This document shows, in pieces, positions 17,983 to 27,325 of a stretch of DNA of 64,000 bases. Positions within the stretch are counted from its first letter, which is position 1; every line of letters starts with the position of its first letter. Location of the stretch: the NCBI RefSeq assembly GCF_022627575.1, contig NZ_JADEYQ010000011.1, forward strand, positions 40,674 to 104,673, in the 5' to 3' direction. The notes beneath the pieces were generated by a model that did not search any database, was not told where the DNA came from, and saw only the letters and a program-made list of their open reading frames with translations. The translations under genes were made by a program, and so were the position numbers. The DNA comes from Sphingobacterium rhinopitheci. Lineage in GTDB: Bacteria; Bacteroidota; Bacteroidia; Sphingobacteriales; Sphingobacteriaceae.

Positions 17983-19590
17983 ATGGAAAAATTATTGAGT
18001 TTATTACAGCAAAAAAGAAGTAATCTATACTTAGGTGGAGGAACTTCTAAGATAAAAAAACACAAAATAATGGGAAAGCTTACCGCTTGGGAGCGCATAG
18101 ATTATATTTTAGATAAAAATAAACCTTATGTAGAAATAGGTTCATTTGCTGGTGATAATATGTACAAAGAGGATGGAGGATGTAACAATGCCGGAGTTGC
18201 TATTGTATTGGGATACATAAAAAACAGACTTTGTATAGTTGTTTCCAATGATGCTACTGTAAAGGCAGGCGCTTGGTTTCCTATTTCTGCGAAGAAAAAC
18301 TTAAGGGCACAAGAAATTGCGATGGAAAACTATATTCCAATTATTTACTTAGTAGATTCAGCGGGAGTTTATCTTCCAATGCAAGAGGATATATTTCCTG
18401 ATAAAGAACATTTTGGAAGGATATTTCGTAATAATGCAAAGCTATCGTCCATGGGAATACCCCAAATATCGGCTATAATGGGGGCTTGTGTAGCTGGGGG
18501 TGCTTACCTACCCATTATGTCAGACTATGCGTTGATAGTAGAGGGAACCGGTTCGGTATTTTTAGCAGGATCATTTTTAGTAAAATCATCTATTGGCGAA
18601 ACTATTGATAACGAATCTTTAGGAGGGGCATCTACACATTCAGAAATATCCGGCGTAACAGATAATAAATATCCTAATGATGAATCATGCTTAGAAGCAA
18701 TTAGAAATATAGTAGATAAATTTGGCGATACTACTAAAGCAGGATTTTCGAGAATTGATAGCGTTTTACCGGCATTGGATCCTGCAACCATCTATAAAAA
18801 CCTGCCTGAAGATCGATTAAAACCTTATGATATGCGTCTTATCTTGAATGCAATCGTGGACAAAGATTCTTTGGAAGAATATAAAAAGGATTATGGAAAA
18901 ACGATAATATGTGCATTAGCACGAATAGATGGATGGGCAGTAGGAATAGTAGCGAATCAACGTAAAGTCGTAAAAGCGAAAAAACCTGGAAATTCGGAGG
19001 AAATGCAGATGGGAGGGGTTATATATTCCGATTCAGCCGATAAAGCAGCACGATTTATGATGAATTGTAATCAACAGAAGATTCCCTTAGTATTTTTTCA
19101 AGATGTAACAGGATTTATGGTAGGCTCACGATCCGAACATGGAGGAATTATAAAGGACGGTGCAAAAATGGTTAATGCGATGGCAAATTCTGTCGTTCCA
19201 AAATTTACGTTTATAGTAGGTAATAGTTATGGAGCGGGCAATTATGCGATGTGTGGCAAAGCCTATGATCCGCGCCTAATATATGCATGGCCTACGGCCC
19301 AAATAGCTGTTATGAGTGGATCATCTGCAGGAAAGACATTGTTACAAATCAAAGAAGCTACATTAAAAGCTAAAGGAATAAGTTTGTCTGATGAAGATAA
19401 AAAAACATTATTAGATGAAATTGAAAATCAATACAAAGAACAATTAAATCCTTATTATGCGGCTTCGAGATTGTGGGTTGATGGTGTTATAGATCCTATA
19501 GAAACACGACAAATAATCTCCATGGGAATAGAAGCAGCAAATCAGAATCCTAATATCGCACGTTATAATGTAGGTGTTATCCAGACATAA
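17983..19590 (+). CDS. Methylcrotonyl-CoA carboxylase beta subunit (carboxyltransferase)
   Basis: The 535-residue carboxyltransferase moves CO2 from biotin to the acyl-CoA. Two ClpP/crotonase-like halves are visible. The N-half has V-D-S-A-G-V-Y-L-P-M-Q-E-D-I-F-P-D-K-E-H-F-G and M-G-A-C-V-A-G-G-A-Y-L-P-I-M-S-D, both typical of the 3-methylcrotonyl-CoA enzyme rather than propionyl-CoA carboxylase. The C-half has D-V-T-G-F-M-V-G-S and G-N-S-Y-G-A-G-N-Y-A-M-C-G. The biotin-carrying alpha subunit, normally next door, is not in the window. It ends with a 14-base overlap with the converging acetoacetate-CoA ligase gene. Confidence 0.87.
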   Translation: MEKLLSLLQQKRSNLYLGGGTSKIKKHKIMGKLTAWERIDYILDKNKPYVEIGSFAGDNMYKEDGGCNNAGVAIVLGYIKNRLCIVVSNDATVKAGAWFPISAKKNLRAQEIAMENYIPIIYLVDSAGVYLPMQEDIFPDKEHFGRIFRNNAKLSSMGIPQISAIMGACVAGGAYLPIMSDYALIVEGTGSVFLAGSFLVKSSIGETIDNESLGGASTHSEISGVTDNKYPNDESCLEAIRNIVDKFGDTTKAGFSRIDSVLPALDPATIYKNLPEDRLKPYDMRLILNAIVDKDSLEEYKKDYGKTIICALARIDGWAVGIVANQRKVVKAKKPGNSEEMQMGGVIYSDSADKAARFMMNCNQQKIPLVFFQDVTGFMVGSRSEHGGIIKDGAKMVNAMANSVVPKFTFIVGNSYGAGNYAMCGKAYDPRLIYAWPTAQIAVMSGSSAGKTLLQIKEATLKAKGISLSDEDKKTLLDEIENQYKEQLNPYYAASRLWVDGVIDPIETRQIISMGIEAANQNPNIARYNVGVIQT

Positions 19591-21487
19591 TTCTTTGGTA
19601 TTCTTCTAGACATGCAGGATTGCGCATAATATCTTTGGCAACAGCCTGTTCTAAAGAAATCCCTGAGAAGATCTTTTTTACTGGTAATTCCAACTTCTTA
19701 CCACTTAATGTATAGGGAATATCCTGTACTTGATAAATAATATCAGGAACATGACGGGGGCTATTTTGAGTACGCAATTTTGATTTTATTAAGCTAGAAA
19801 AATTTTCATCTAATATTTGATTATTACGTAATTGGACAAATAAAATCATGACAGCAGAACCATCTTCTTTATCTACCGCAATCACTAAACTATCCGATAC
19901 ATTAGGAATAATATTAACGGTATTATATAGCTCTGCAGTACCCATACGGATACCGCCACGATTCAAAGTAGCATCAGATCTACCGTATATTATTATGCCT
20001 TTGTGGGGTATTATCTTTATCCAATCACCATGTGACCATAACTGCTTAAATTTAGTAAAATAGCTTTCTTTGTACTTGATATTATCCTTATCATTCCAAA
20101 AATAAATAGGCATAGAAGGCATCGGTTTCCGTATGATCAATTCACCCACCTCATCTTCTACGACTTCCCCATGTTCATTCATAGCAACGATATCCGCTCC
20201 TAATGCCACACATTGTAACAATCCAGCATAGACAGGTAACCATTGTGATCCCGTGAGAAAGGCAGAGCATACATCGGTACCACCGCTCAAGGATATAATA
20301 TGAACGTTTGGAAATTTTATTTGCAACTCTTGAAACGTGGTTGCAGATAAAGGAGATCCCGTTGAACCAATTACATGAGGCACATAATCCGTCGACACTA
20401 AATCTGCAATGCTATTAAAATAGACAGCTCCGGCTCCCAAATGATCAACTTCAGCACGTCTAAGGAAATTCCAAAATGTTTGATGATTATCATGATTGAT
20501 AATACCATCAAATAAGCATAAGGTAGCCCCGCATAATAAGGAGGAGAGCGCATAATTCCACATCATCCATCCAGTTGTCGAATACCACAAAAAATTGTCG
20601 CCCACTTTAACATTCTGATGCAGTGCTAACGCTTTATAATGTTCTATTAAATTACCGCCAGTTCGGTGCGTGATGGCTTTAGGATTACCTGTAGTACCAG
20701 AAGAGTACAAAATCCATATCGGATGATCAAATTCTACTCGTTCAAAAGAAAGTGGTCTAGGGTCATAATCTTCAAATATTGATGTCCATTCGGAAGCATT
20801 TATATCCACTATATCTTGTAAAGATTCAATAGAATCCTTTAAAAAAATTGCTGATTCTTTCTTTGAAAAAATCTTACTGTTATATTGATAAGAGCTTTGA
20901 TAAAAGAGTATTTTAGGATCTATTTGTAGGAATCTATCGACCATACTTTTATCGCCAAAATCAGGAGAACAGCAGGACCAAATAGCACCTAAACTATTCG
21001 CTGCTAGAAAGATAACTATTGTTTCAATAGTATTATTTAATATTCCTACTATTCTATCACCTTTGACGATTCCTTTTTTTATCAAATATTGTTGTACACA
21101 ACTCACCATCTCTTCCAATTCATGCCAACTTATTTCGGTATACGTATGATTTTCATTGGCGTATTTTAAAGCTGGTCGAAGTTGAGATTTCTGCTTAAAT
21201 ATATGCTCGGAATAGCTTAAATAAATTCCCTCAAACCACTTTGCTGCGGTAAAATCAGGATCCGCATGATCCCATTGCAATACCTGCTTGCAAGTCCCGG
21301 AATAAGAAATTTTAAAGTAATTAATTATGCTAGTCCAAAATTTATCTATATGCGCTATTGACCACAGCTGCATTTCATGATAATTATCAAAAGATAAATT
21401 ATATGATTTTTCAATATACTCTTTATAATTCCAGATGACGGAATTAATCTTAGACTGTTCTGTAGGTACCCACAATAATTCCGACAT
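19577..21487 (-). CDS. Acetoacetate-CoA ligase (acetoacetyl-CoA synthetase)
   Basis: The 636-residue adenylate-forming enzyme activates acetoacetate with ATP and CoA. It would capture the acetoacetate made by the HMG-CoA lyase. The AMP-binding P-loop L-Y-S-S-G-T-T-G-N-P-K-A-I-T-H lies near 262-276. The A8 region I-Y-G-R-S-D-A-T-L-N-R-G-G-I-R-M-G-T-A-E near 500-519 has the form typical of acetoacetyl-CoA synthetases. The catalytic Lys near the C-terminus is in L-S-G-K-K-L-E-L-P-V-K-K. An N-terminal ACAS_N-like region is present. Confidence 0.92.
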   Translation of the reverse strand: MSELLWVPTEQSKINSVIWNYKEYIEKSYNLSFDNYHEMQLWSIAHIDKFWTSIINYFKISYSGTCKQVLQWDHADPDFTAAKWFEGIYLSYSEHIFKQKSQLRPALKYANENHTYTEISWHELEEMVSCVQQYLIKKGIVKGDRIVGILNNTIETIVIFLAANSLGAIWSCCSPDFGDKSMVDRFLQIDPKILFYQSSYQYNSKIFSKKESAIFLKDSIESLQDIVDINASEWTSIFEDYDPRPLSFERVEFDHPIWILYSSGTTGNPKAITHRTGGNLIEHYKALALHQNVKVGDNFLWYSTTGWMMWNYALSSLLCGATLCLFDGIINHDNHQTFWNFLRRAEVDHLGAGAVYFNSIADLVSTDYVPHVIGSTGSPLSATTFQELQIKFPNVHIISLSGGTDVCSAFLTGSQWLPVYAGLLQCVALGADIVAMNEHGEVVEDEVGELIIRKPMPSMPIYFWNDKDNIKYKESYFTKFKQLWSHGDWIKIIPHKGIIIYGRSDATLNRGGIRMGTAELYNTVNIIPNVSDSLVIAVDKEDGSAVMILFVQLRNNQILDENFSSLIKSKLRTQNSPRHVPDIIYQVQDIPYTLSGKKLELPVKKIFSGISLEQAVAKDIMRNPACLEEYQRIMSG

Positions 21488-21534
21488 AACTTATTACAGT
21501 TGGTTTCTTTAAAGTTAAGAAAGATTATGGCAAT

Positions 21535-21567
21535 AAAAAAGGCTAATATACTGCTATATTAACCTTT
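21535..21567 (-). terminator. Terminator downstream of thiL
   Basis: AAAGG and TAATATA pair with TATATTA and CCTTT across a 4-base loop with one mismatch. On the minus strand the hairpin is followed by TTTTTTATTG. It lies 24 bases beyond the thiL stop codon. Confidence 0.7.
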
Positions 21568-21590
21568 AATTATTTTTATAAAACCTAGTA

Positions 21591-22631
21591 TTAACGCTTA
21601 AAAGCATTCCAACCTTGAGCTTTTATCTCATGTACATGACCAGATTTAGAAATCATCTCTTTACCCGCATTTTGTTCGGTTATATAACCTATTACAGAAA
21701 TATCCAATTGACCTTTTATTTTATCATAATCAGATTGTGGAACGGTAAATAACAATTCATAATCTTCACCACCACTCAACGCACAAACAGTAGGATCCAA
21801 TCCAAAATCACGCGCTGTTTCATATGTCATAGGGTCAATAGGAATTTTCTCCTCATACAATTTACAACCTACATTAGAAGCATTACACAAGTGTAAAATC
21901 TCCGATGCTAAGCCATCAGAAACATCAATCATAGCATTTGGCTTAATACCAAGATGTTCTAATAATTCCACTACATCTTTACGCGCTTCAGGCTTTAATT
22001 GACGTTCTACTATATAATCTTTACCTTCTAGATCAGGCTGAATATTAGGATTTTCTAAGAAAATATTTTTTTCTCTTTCTAGCAATTGTAAACCTACATA
22101 AGCACCACCCAAATCACCTGAAACGCATAATAAATCACCTTCTTTAGCGCCAGAACGGTAAGCTACCTTATCTTCGTCTGCATAACCGATACTTGTAATA
22201 GATAAAACTAATCCCTGGGCAGAAGCAGAAGTATCACCACCAATTAGATCGACACCAAACTTTTTGCAAGCTATCAAAGCGCCTTCATAGATCTCTTCAA
22301 CAGCTTCTAGTGGAAATTTTGAAGACAAACCTATAGAAAAAGTTATTTGCGAAGCAATACCGTTCATGGCATAGATATCCGATAAATTTACCTGTACTGC
22401 TTTGTATCCTAAATGCTTAAGAGGAACATAGCGCAAATCAAAATGTATACCTTCTAGCAGTAAATCAGTAGATATTAAAGTTTTCTTATTCGCAAAATCC
22501 AATACTGCGGCATCATCCCCAATTCCTTTAATTGTAGAAGATTGCGTTAACTCTACAGCTTGTGTTAAATGCTGGATTAACCCAAATTCACCTAACTCAT
22601 TCAAAGATGTTTTATCTGTATTTTCAAACAT
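21591..22631 (-). CDS. thiL: Thiamine-monophosphate kinase
   Basis: The 346-residue enzyme makes thiamine diphosphate from thiamine monophosphate and ATP, supplying cofactor for enzymes such as Dxs. Family segments are visible: G-I-G-D-D-A-A-V-L near 41-49, L-I-S-T-D-L-L-L-E-G-I-H-F near 57-69, G-G-D-T-S near 130, M-I-D-V-S-D-G-L-A near 236 and L-S-G-G-E-D-Y-E-L-L-F near 286. It stands alone, with no thi operon or thiamine riboswitch visible. Confidence 0.95.
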   Translation of the reverse strand: MFENTDKTSLNELGEFGLIQHLTQAVELTQSSTIKGIGDDAAVLDFANKKTLISTDLLLEGIHFDLRYVPLKHLGYKAVQVNLSDIYAMNGIASQITFSIGLSSKFPLEAVEEIYEGALIACKKFGVDLIGGDTSASAQGLVLSITSIGYADEDKVAYRSGAKEGDLLCVSGDLGGAYVGLQLLEREKNIFLENPNIQPDLEGKDYIVERQLKPEARKDVVELLEHLGIKPNAMIDVSDGLASEILHLCNASNVGCKLYEEKIPIDPMTYETARDFGLDPTVCALSGGEDYELLFTVPQSDYDKIKGQLDISVIGYITEQNAGKEMISKSGHVHEIKAQGWNAFKR

Positions 22632-23160
22632 ATTTATAATTTTTATCTATATAAAACTTGCAGATTACAATTTAATTTGCAAATTTAGGTAAAGCAAAAT
22701 TGAGGCCTTAATAAACTTTGTATTTAAATTGTAATAAACAATGATCAGCAAAATAGTAGATTACCTTCAATTTTGTAATTAAATTTAGAAAAGCATCGAA
22801 CCTAATTACCATCAAAAAATAATAGTATTTGAACGATTATTAGCTCTTTAATAGCTTTTCAATTTGAATTAATTATAAAAAGTGATTTTATCAATTATCC
22901 TTATAGTTAATTCCAAAAAGATATCAGACTAGAATCACATTTTCTTGACCTACCTTAATTTTGCCTAAAAACAAGGTTACAAATTTCATTATTATATTGT
23001 TAATTTTACATTGACGAAAATAAAAGTTATATTATCAAAATTGTAAAATTATTATCAATATTGTTAATTTAATAATACCATTAACAATTAGTTAACACCT
23101 AAAAAAATCCAACCTAAAACCCTATTTAATTACTAGGTAATAGTATTAAAAAGGATAAAT
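22632..23160. other. Gene-free AT-rich stretch between thiL and nadA
   Basis: I find no coding region, tRNA or repeat array here. The stretch is unusually AT-rich, with repeated attGTTAATtt/attGTAAaatt-type words near 22980-23090 and few G or C. It could hold the thiL promoter, a small RNA or part of the origin; nothing in it decides. Confidence 0.4.
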
Positions 23161-23193
23161 TTTGCACGTATGACATAACGTCATGCGTGCAAA
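23161..23193 (-). terminator. Hairpin downstream of nadA, probable terminator
   Basis: Fourteen-base arms (23161-23174 and 23180-23193; TTTGCACGTATGAC with one G-T wobble) enclose a 5-base loop. On the minus strand the hairpin is followed by TTTATCCTTTTTAAT. It lies 28 bases past the nadA stop codon. Confidence 0.6.
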
Positions 23194-23221
23194 TATCGTT
23201 TTAACAATTAATTAAAAAATA

Positions 23222-24220
23222 TTATAACCCTAATTTTGCTGAAATATCCAACATTCTTTCAATAGGTTTTTGCGCCCTAGCAATTACATCTTCAGGAAGC
23301 GTAATTTCGGGCAAATCATATTTCAAACAATTATATAATTTTTCCAAAGTATTCAATCGCATATGTGGACAATCATTACATGCACAAGAATTATTTGGTG
23401 GAGCAGGAATAAATTTTTTCGACGGACTAGCTTTTTGCATTTGGTGTAAAATTCCAGATTCTGTCGCCACAATGAATGTTTCACATGAATCTTCGATCGT
23501 AAATTTCAACATCCCTGATGTAGAACCAATATAATCTGCATCTACCAAAATATGTTCCTCGCACTCCGGATGAGCAATAAATTTTGCGCCTGGATTATCC
23601 GCTTTCAATTTATCAATTTTTTCACGTGAAAAAATTTCATGAACCATGCATGCACCGTTCCAAAGTACCAAATCACGACCAGTTTTCTTTTTTACGTAAT
23701 CGCCGAGATTACGATCTGGGCCAAAAATTATTTTTTGTTCCGCAGGAAGAGATTCTACAATCTGTACCGCATTGCTCGAAGTGCACACAATATCAGATAA
23801 AGCTTTCAATTCTGCCGTACAATTTACATAAGTTATAACCAAATGGTCCGGATATTGCGCTTTAAATTTTGCAAATAAATGTGCAGGGCACGAATCCGAC
23901 AATGAACAACCCGCTTTTAAGTCCGGTAGAAGCACTTTTTTGGTAGGCGACAAAATTTTTGCCGTTTCAGCCATAAAATGAACTCCCGCAAAAACAATAA
24001 CATCTGCATCAGTCTTAGCAGCTTGTTGAGATAGCCCTAAACTATCCCCAATATAATCCGCCAAATCCTGAATTTCTGCTTCCTGGTAGTAATGGGCTAA
24101 AATAACAGCATTTTTTTCCTTTTTTAGTTTTTTAATTTCCTCCACCAAATCAATACTTGGATCAATAGGCAAATCGATAAAGCCTTTTGCTTCTAAATCT
24201 CTTTCGAAAATTGTATTCAT
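23222..24220 (-). CDS. nadA: Quinolinate synthase
   Basis: The 332-residue [4Fe-4S] enzyme condenses iminoaspartate with dihydroxyacetone phosphate to quinolinate in NAD synthesis. Cluster ligands are recognisable as Cys105 in A-G-C-S-L-S-D, Cys191 in G-A-C-M-V-H and a Cys in C-A-C-N-D-C-P-H-M near 279-284. The N-terminal A-H-Y-Y-Q motif and H-P-E-C near 217-220 also fit. It is divergent from nadB, its pathway partner, across the putative origin. An AT-flanked palindrome centred on CACGTG lies inside the gene (23615-23636). Confidence 0.96.
   Translation of the reverse strand: MNTIFERDLEAKGFIDLPIDPSIDLVEEIKKLKKEKNAVILAHYYQEAEIQDLADYIGDSLGLSQQAAKTDADVIVFAGVHFMAETAKILSPTKKVLLPDLKAGCSLSDSCPAHLFAKFKAQYPDHLVITYVNCTAELKALSDIVCTSSNAVQIVESLPAEQKIIFGPDRNLGDYVKKKTGRDLVLWNGACMVHEIFSREKIDKLKADNPGAKFIAHPECEEHILVDADYIGSTSGMLKFTIEDSCETFIVATESGILHQMQKASPSKKFIPAPPNNSCACNDCPHMRLNTLEKLYNCLKYDLPEITLPEDVIARAQKPIERMLDISAKLGL
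23615..23636. repeat. 22-base perfect palindrome inside nadA, parS-like
   Basis: The sequence is a perfect palindrome centred between 23625 and 23626, with core TTTTTCACGTGAAAAA at 23618-23633. That core differs from the ParB site TGTTTCACGTGAAACA at two positions. Coding (F-S-R-E-K) limits it only partly. It could be a weak parS or chance in AT-rich DNA. Confidence 0.45.
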
Positions 24221-24716
24221 TCTCTGTTTTTGTATTTCGGTTAATTTTGGGAGTAATCAACATATTTCTTGAGTATTCCACATCACAAAAGTAAACAAAG
24301 AAATTCAAACGAAATTCACATTCCTTTTTTTCAATAAATAATAATTCTTTTATATAAAATAGTACTTATTGTTTATTAGTGTGTGGAAAATGTGGAGAAC
24401 ATAGGTGCTTTTGATTTTTTTTTTGACTTACTATACAGTTATCCACATGTTATAAACATCAAGACCTATATGATATACTGATTTTCAGTGCGCTAATGTT
24501 TCACGTTTTTTTCTTTCCATATTTTTATGTGAATTAATTGTTGTTCATAAAATGTTAATATCACGTGGCAAAGTGGGGTAAATTTTGTAGGAAAATGTTT
24601 GTATTTCACGTGGAATGTGGAATAATAAATAGTTTTCCTTTTTAATTCACCATTTGTATACACGTTTTCCACATTATTTGTTAATATTGTTGGTGTAATT
24701 AGTGAATTAAGAAAGT
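24221..24716. other. Candidate replication origin (oriC) between nadA and nadB
   Basis: The 496-base divergent intergenic region is AT-rich and holds many DnaA-box-like 9-mers. There is a perfect TTATCCACA (24439-24447) and TTATAAACA 2 bases further on (24450-24458). Two minus-strand boxes lie end to end, TTTTCCACA (24382-24390) and TTCTCCACA (24391-24399). Further near matches are TTTTCCACA (24665-24673) and TATTCCACA (24274-24282). A T-rich tract lies at 24410-24424. A parS half-site TGTTTCACGT (24497-24506) and two more CACGTG cores (24562, 24607) also occur. It must also contain the nadA and nadB promoters. Origin function is inferred. Confidence 0.6.
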
Positions 24717-26309
24717 ATGTTAGAAAAGAAGGTCGATTTTTTAGTTATTGGATCCGGCATTGCAGGGTTAACTTTTGCATTAAAAGCTGCAAATGTTGGT
24801 AAAGTGTTAATAGTTACAAAATCTAACGAGGATGAATCTAACACTAAATATGCCCAGGGAGGCGTTGCAGTGGTTACAAATGAAGCAGATAGTTTTCAAA
24901 AACATATAGATGACACATTAATTGCGGGTGACGGATTGTGTTCTCCACAAATTGTGGAAAACGTAATAAAGGAAGGACCGGACCGAATTTCCGAATTAAT
25001 TGCATACGGAACTTCCTTTGATAAGGAGGATTCTGGGGAGTATAATTTAGCAAAAGAGGGTGGACATTCAGCCCATCGTATTTTACATTATAAAGATATA
25101 ACGGGATATGAAATTGAGCGCGCTTTATTAGCGAAGGTTCACGAGCATCCAAATATTGAAATTTTGACACATTATTTCGCTATAGATTTGATCACCCAAC
25201 ATCATTTAGGTGTTCACGTGGATAAGAAATCTGAAGACATTTCGTGTTATGGTATTTACGCTTTAAATACTGTTTCTAATGTGGTAGAAAAAATTTTGGC
25301 AAAGGTGACGCTAATGGCTAGCGGTGGGGCAGGGCATATCTATTCTAGTACTACGAATCCAACGATTGCTACTGGTGATGGTATAGCGATGGTATATAGG
25401 GCTAAAGGAAAAGTACGTAATATGGAGTTTATCCAATTCCATCCAACAGCATTATATAACCCTGCAGAATACCCTGCATTTTTAATTTCTGAAGCCGTTC
25501 GAGGTTTTGGTGGTATTCTTCGCCGTGCTAATGGCGAATCTTTTATGGAGGAGTATGATTCACGTGGATCATTGGCTCCGCGCGATATTGTGGCGCGAGC
25601 AATAGATAATGAAATGAAGAAATCTGGTTTGGATTATGTTTATCTCGATATAACACATCGTTCTAAAGCAGAATTGATTTCTCATTTTCCTAATATTTAC
25701 GAAAAGTGCCTTTCTATAGGACTGGATATGACAACAGATTTTATTCCTGTTACGCCAGCAGCGCATTACTTATGTGGTGGAATTATGGTGGATGAAAATG
25801 GAGCGAGTTCTATTCATAACTTATATGCTTGTGGAGAATGTTCTTCTACCGGGCTACATGGTGCCAATCGTTTAGCTTCAAATTCATTACTAGAAGCAGC
25901 AGTATATGGACATAGAATTTTCGTACAGTGTTTAATTAATTTTAAAAATTTATCCTATCAGGATAATATTCCAGATTGGGATGACTCCAATACAAAACTT
26001 CTAAATGAGGATATTTTAGTTACACATAATTTAAGAGAATTGCAAAAAGTTATGTCCGATTATGTTGGTATTGTTCGGTCTGATTTTAGATTAGAACGTG
26101 CTAAAAGACGATTAGGATTTTTGTATGAAGAAACTGAATTTTTCTATAAAAGAACAAAATTATCGGTTAAATTATGTGAGTTGCGCAATGTAATTCAAGT
26201 TGCTTATTTGGTTGTTAAATCTGCTATGCTTCGGAAAGAGAGTAGGGGATTGCATTATACAACTGATTATCCAAATCATTCTGACATTTTAAAAGATACA
26301 ATTGTATAA
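24717..26309 (+). CDS. nadB: L-aspartate oxidase
   Basis: The 530-residue flavoenzyme oxidises aspartate to iminoaspartate, which NadA uses next. The FAD-binding G-S-G-I-A-G-L-T-F-A near the N-terminus, T-K-Y-A-Q-G-G-V-A-V-V near 43-53 and the active-site region H-G-A-N-R-L-A-S-N-S-L-L-E-A near 382-395 are all present. A C-terminal helical domain follows. It starts directly beside the candidate origin and is followed after 2 bases by a carbonic anhydrase-like gene, so the two are co-transcribed. Confidence 0.96.
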   Translation: MLEKKVDFLVIGSGIAGLTFALKAANVGKVLIVTKSNEDESNTKYAQGGVAVVTNEADSFQKHIDDTLIAGDGLCSPQIVENVIKEGPDRISELIAYGTSFDKEDSGEYNLAKEGGHSAHRILHYKDITGYEIERALLAKVHEHPNIEILTHYFAIDLITQHHLGVHVDKKSEDISCYGIYALNTVSNVVEKILAKVTLMASGGAGHIYSSTTNPTIATGDGIAMVYRAKGKVRNMEFIQFHPTALYNPAEYPAFLISEAVRGFGGILRRANGESFMEEYDSRGSLAPRDIVARAIDNEMKKSGLDYVYLDITHRSKAELISHFPNIYEKCLSIGLDMTTDFIPVTPAAHYLCGGIMVDENGASSIHNLYACGECSSTGLHGANRLASNSLLEAAVYGHRIFVQCLINFKNLSYQDNIPDWDDSNTKLLNEDILVTHNLRELQKVMSDYVGIVRSDFRLERAKRRLGFLYEETEFFYKRTKLSVKLCELRNVIQVAYLVVKSAMLRKESRGLHYTTDYPNHSDILKDTIV

Positions 26310-26311
26310 TT

Positions 26312-26824
26312 ATGGCACTTATCTTACCTGTAAAGGATTCTTTTCCTGTTGTTGGTGAACATACATTTTTGGCTCCTAACTGTACTTTGGTGGGCGATAT
26401 TAGCATAGGTCATCATTGTTCTGTGTGGTTCAATGCCGTAGTACGTGCTGATGTAAATTACATCAAAATAGGTAACTACTCCAATATACAGGATAATGTT
26501 ACGATACACGGGACCTATGAAAAAAATGGTACAGACATAGGTAATTATGTTAATATTGGTCACAATGCGTTAATTCATGGCTGTAAGATTGAGGATTATA
26601 CGCTTATTGGAATGGGGGCTATCATAATGGATCAAGCTTTAATTCAATCAAATGTAATTATTGCAGCTGGCACTGTAGTATTGGAAAATACGGTATGTGA
26701 ATCTGGTTATTTATATGCTGGGGTTCCCGCAAAAAAAATTAAACCTTTGACGGATGAACAAAAAGCTTTATTACAAAAGTTACCTCATAATTATGTCATG
26801 TATTCTTCTTGGTTTATGGATTAG
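26312..26824 (+). CDS. Gamma-class carbonic anhydrase-like hexapeptide protein
   Basis: The 170-residue left-handed beta-helix protein shows the [LIV]-G-x-x-x-x hexapeptide pattern (I-G-H-H-C-S-V, I-G-N-Y-S-N-I, I-G-N-Y-V-N-I-G-H-N). Three histidines placed as metal ligands in gamma carbonic anhydrases are visible: T-I-H-G, I-G-H-N and I-H-G-C near residues 69, 86 and 91. Family members include CaiE/PaaY/YrdA types whose activity is not always carbonic anhydrase. The start is 2 bases after nadB. Confidence 0.88.
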   Translation: MALILPVKDSFPVVGEHTFLAPNCTLVGDISIGHHCSVWFNAVVRADVNYIKIGNYSNIQDNVTIHGTYEKNGTDIGNYVNIGHNALIHGCKIEDYTLIGMGAIIMDQALIQSNVIIAAGTVVLENTVCESGYLYAGVPAKKIKPLTDEQKALLQKLPHNYVMYSSWFMD

Positions 26825-27246
26825 TATTTTTCCATCAATTTATAGGTATTATATAGATTGATATTATATTTTTATTTACAATACCAGGTTTCCCATAATA
26901 TCTTTTGTTTGTTTTTATATTAATCAATTATTTATATTCTATTTTCAGTATAAGTTCTCTATTTCCATTCGGTAGGTATTATTTTTTCTTTATTTAAATT
27001 GAATCTATCTAGTCTATAGATTACCTTTTTTATAGGGTTGTTTTACTGATTACTCAGCATATTTTTCTACTTAATTTTCATAGATAGGATATTTTCTATT
27101 CTTATATTGTATGTAATAAATTGCATTTATGCTATTGATGTTAGATTGATTTTTTTGTACAGAGCATTAAATGATTAATAGGCATTATGAAATAGGAGGT
27201 ACTGAGGGCTATTTTTTAAATTTGATGTAAGATCTGTTTTTAGCCT
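26825..27246. other. Gene-free AT-rich stretch
   Basis: No gene, RNA or repeat is recognisable in these 420 bases. The stretch is strongly T-rich on the + strand and ends in a bidirectional terminator. Confidence 0.4.
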
Positions 27247-27248
27247 AA

Positions 27249-27286
27249 AAAAAAGGCTTTTGCTACAATTAGCAAAAGCCTTTTTT
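27249..27286. terminator. Strong bidirectional terminator
   Basis: AAGGCTTTTGCTA pairs perfectly with TAGCAAAAGCCTT around the loop CAAT (27266-27269), with an A run on the left and six T on the right. It ends the minus-strand lipoprotein gene and stops any + strand transcript from nadB. Confidence 0.9.
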
Positions 27287-27325
27287 ATGAAATTTCTTCT
27301 TTAAGAAATACTTTATTACTAGGTA

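Noticed and set aside
23161..23193. Hairpin near nadA as a riboswitch or NAD-regulator site
   Set aside because: It is downstream of nadA and has terminator layout (stem then T-rich DNA on the coding strand).
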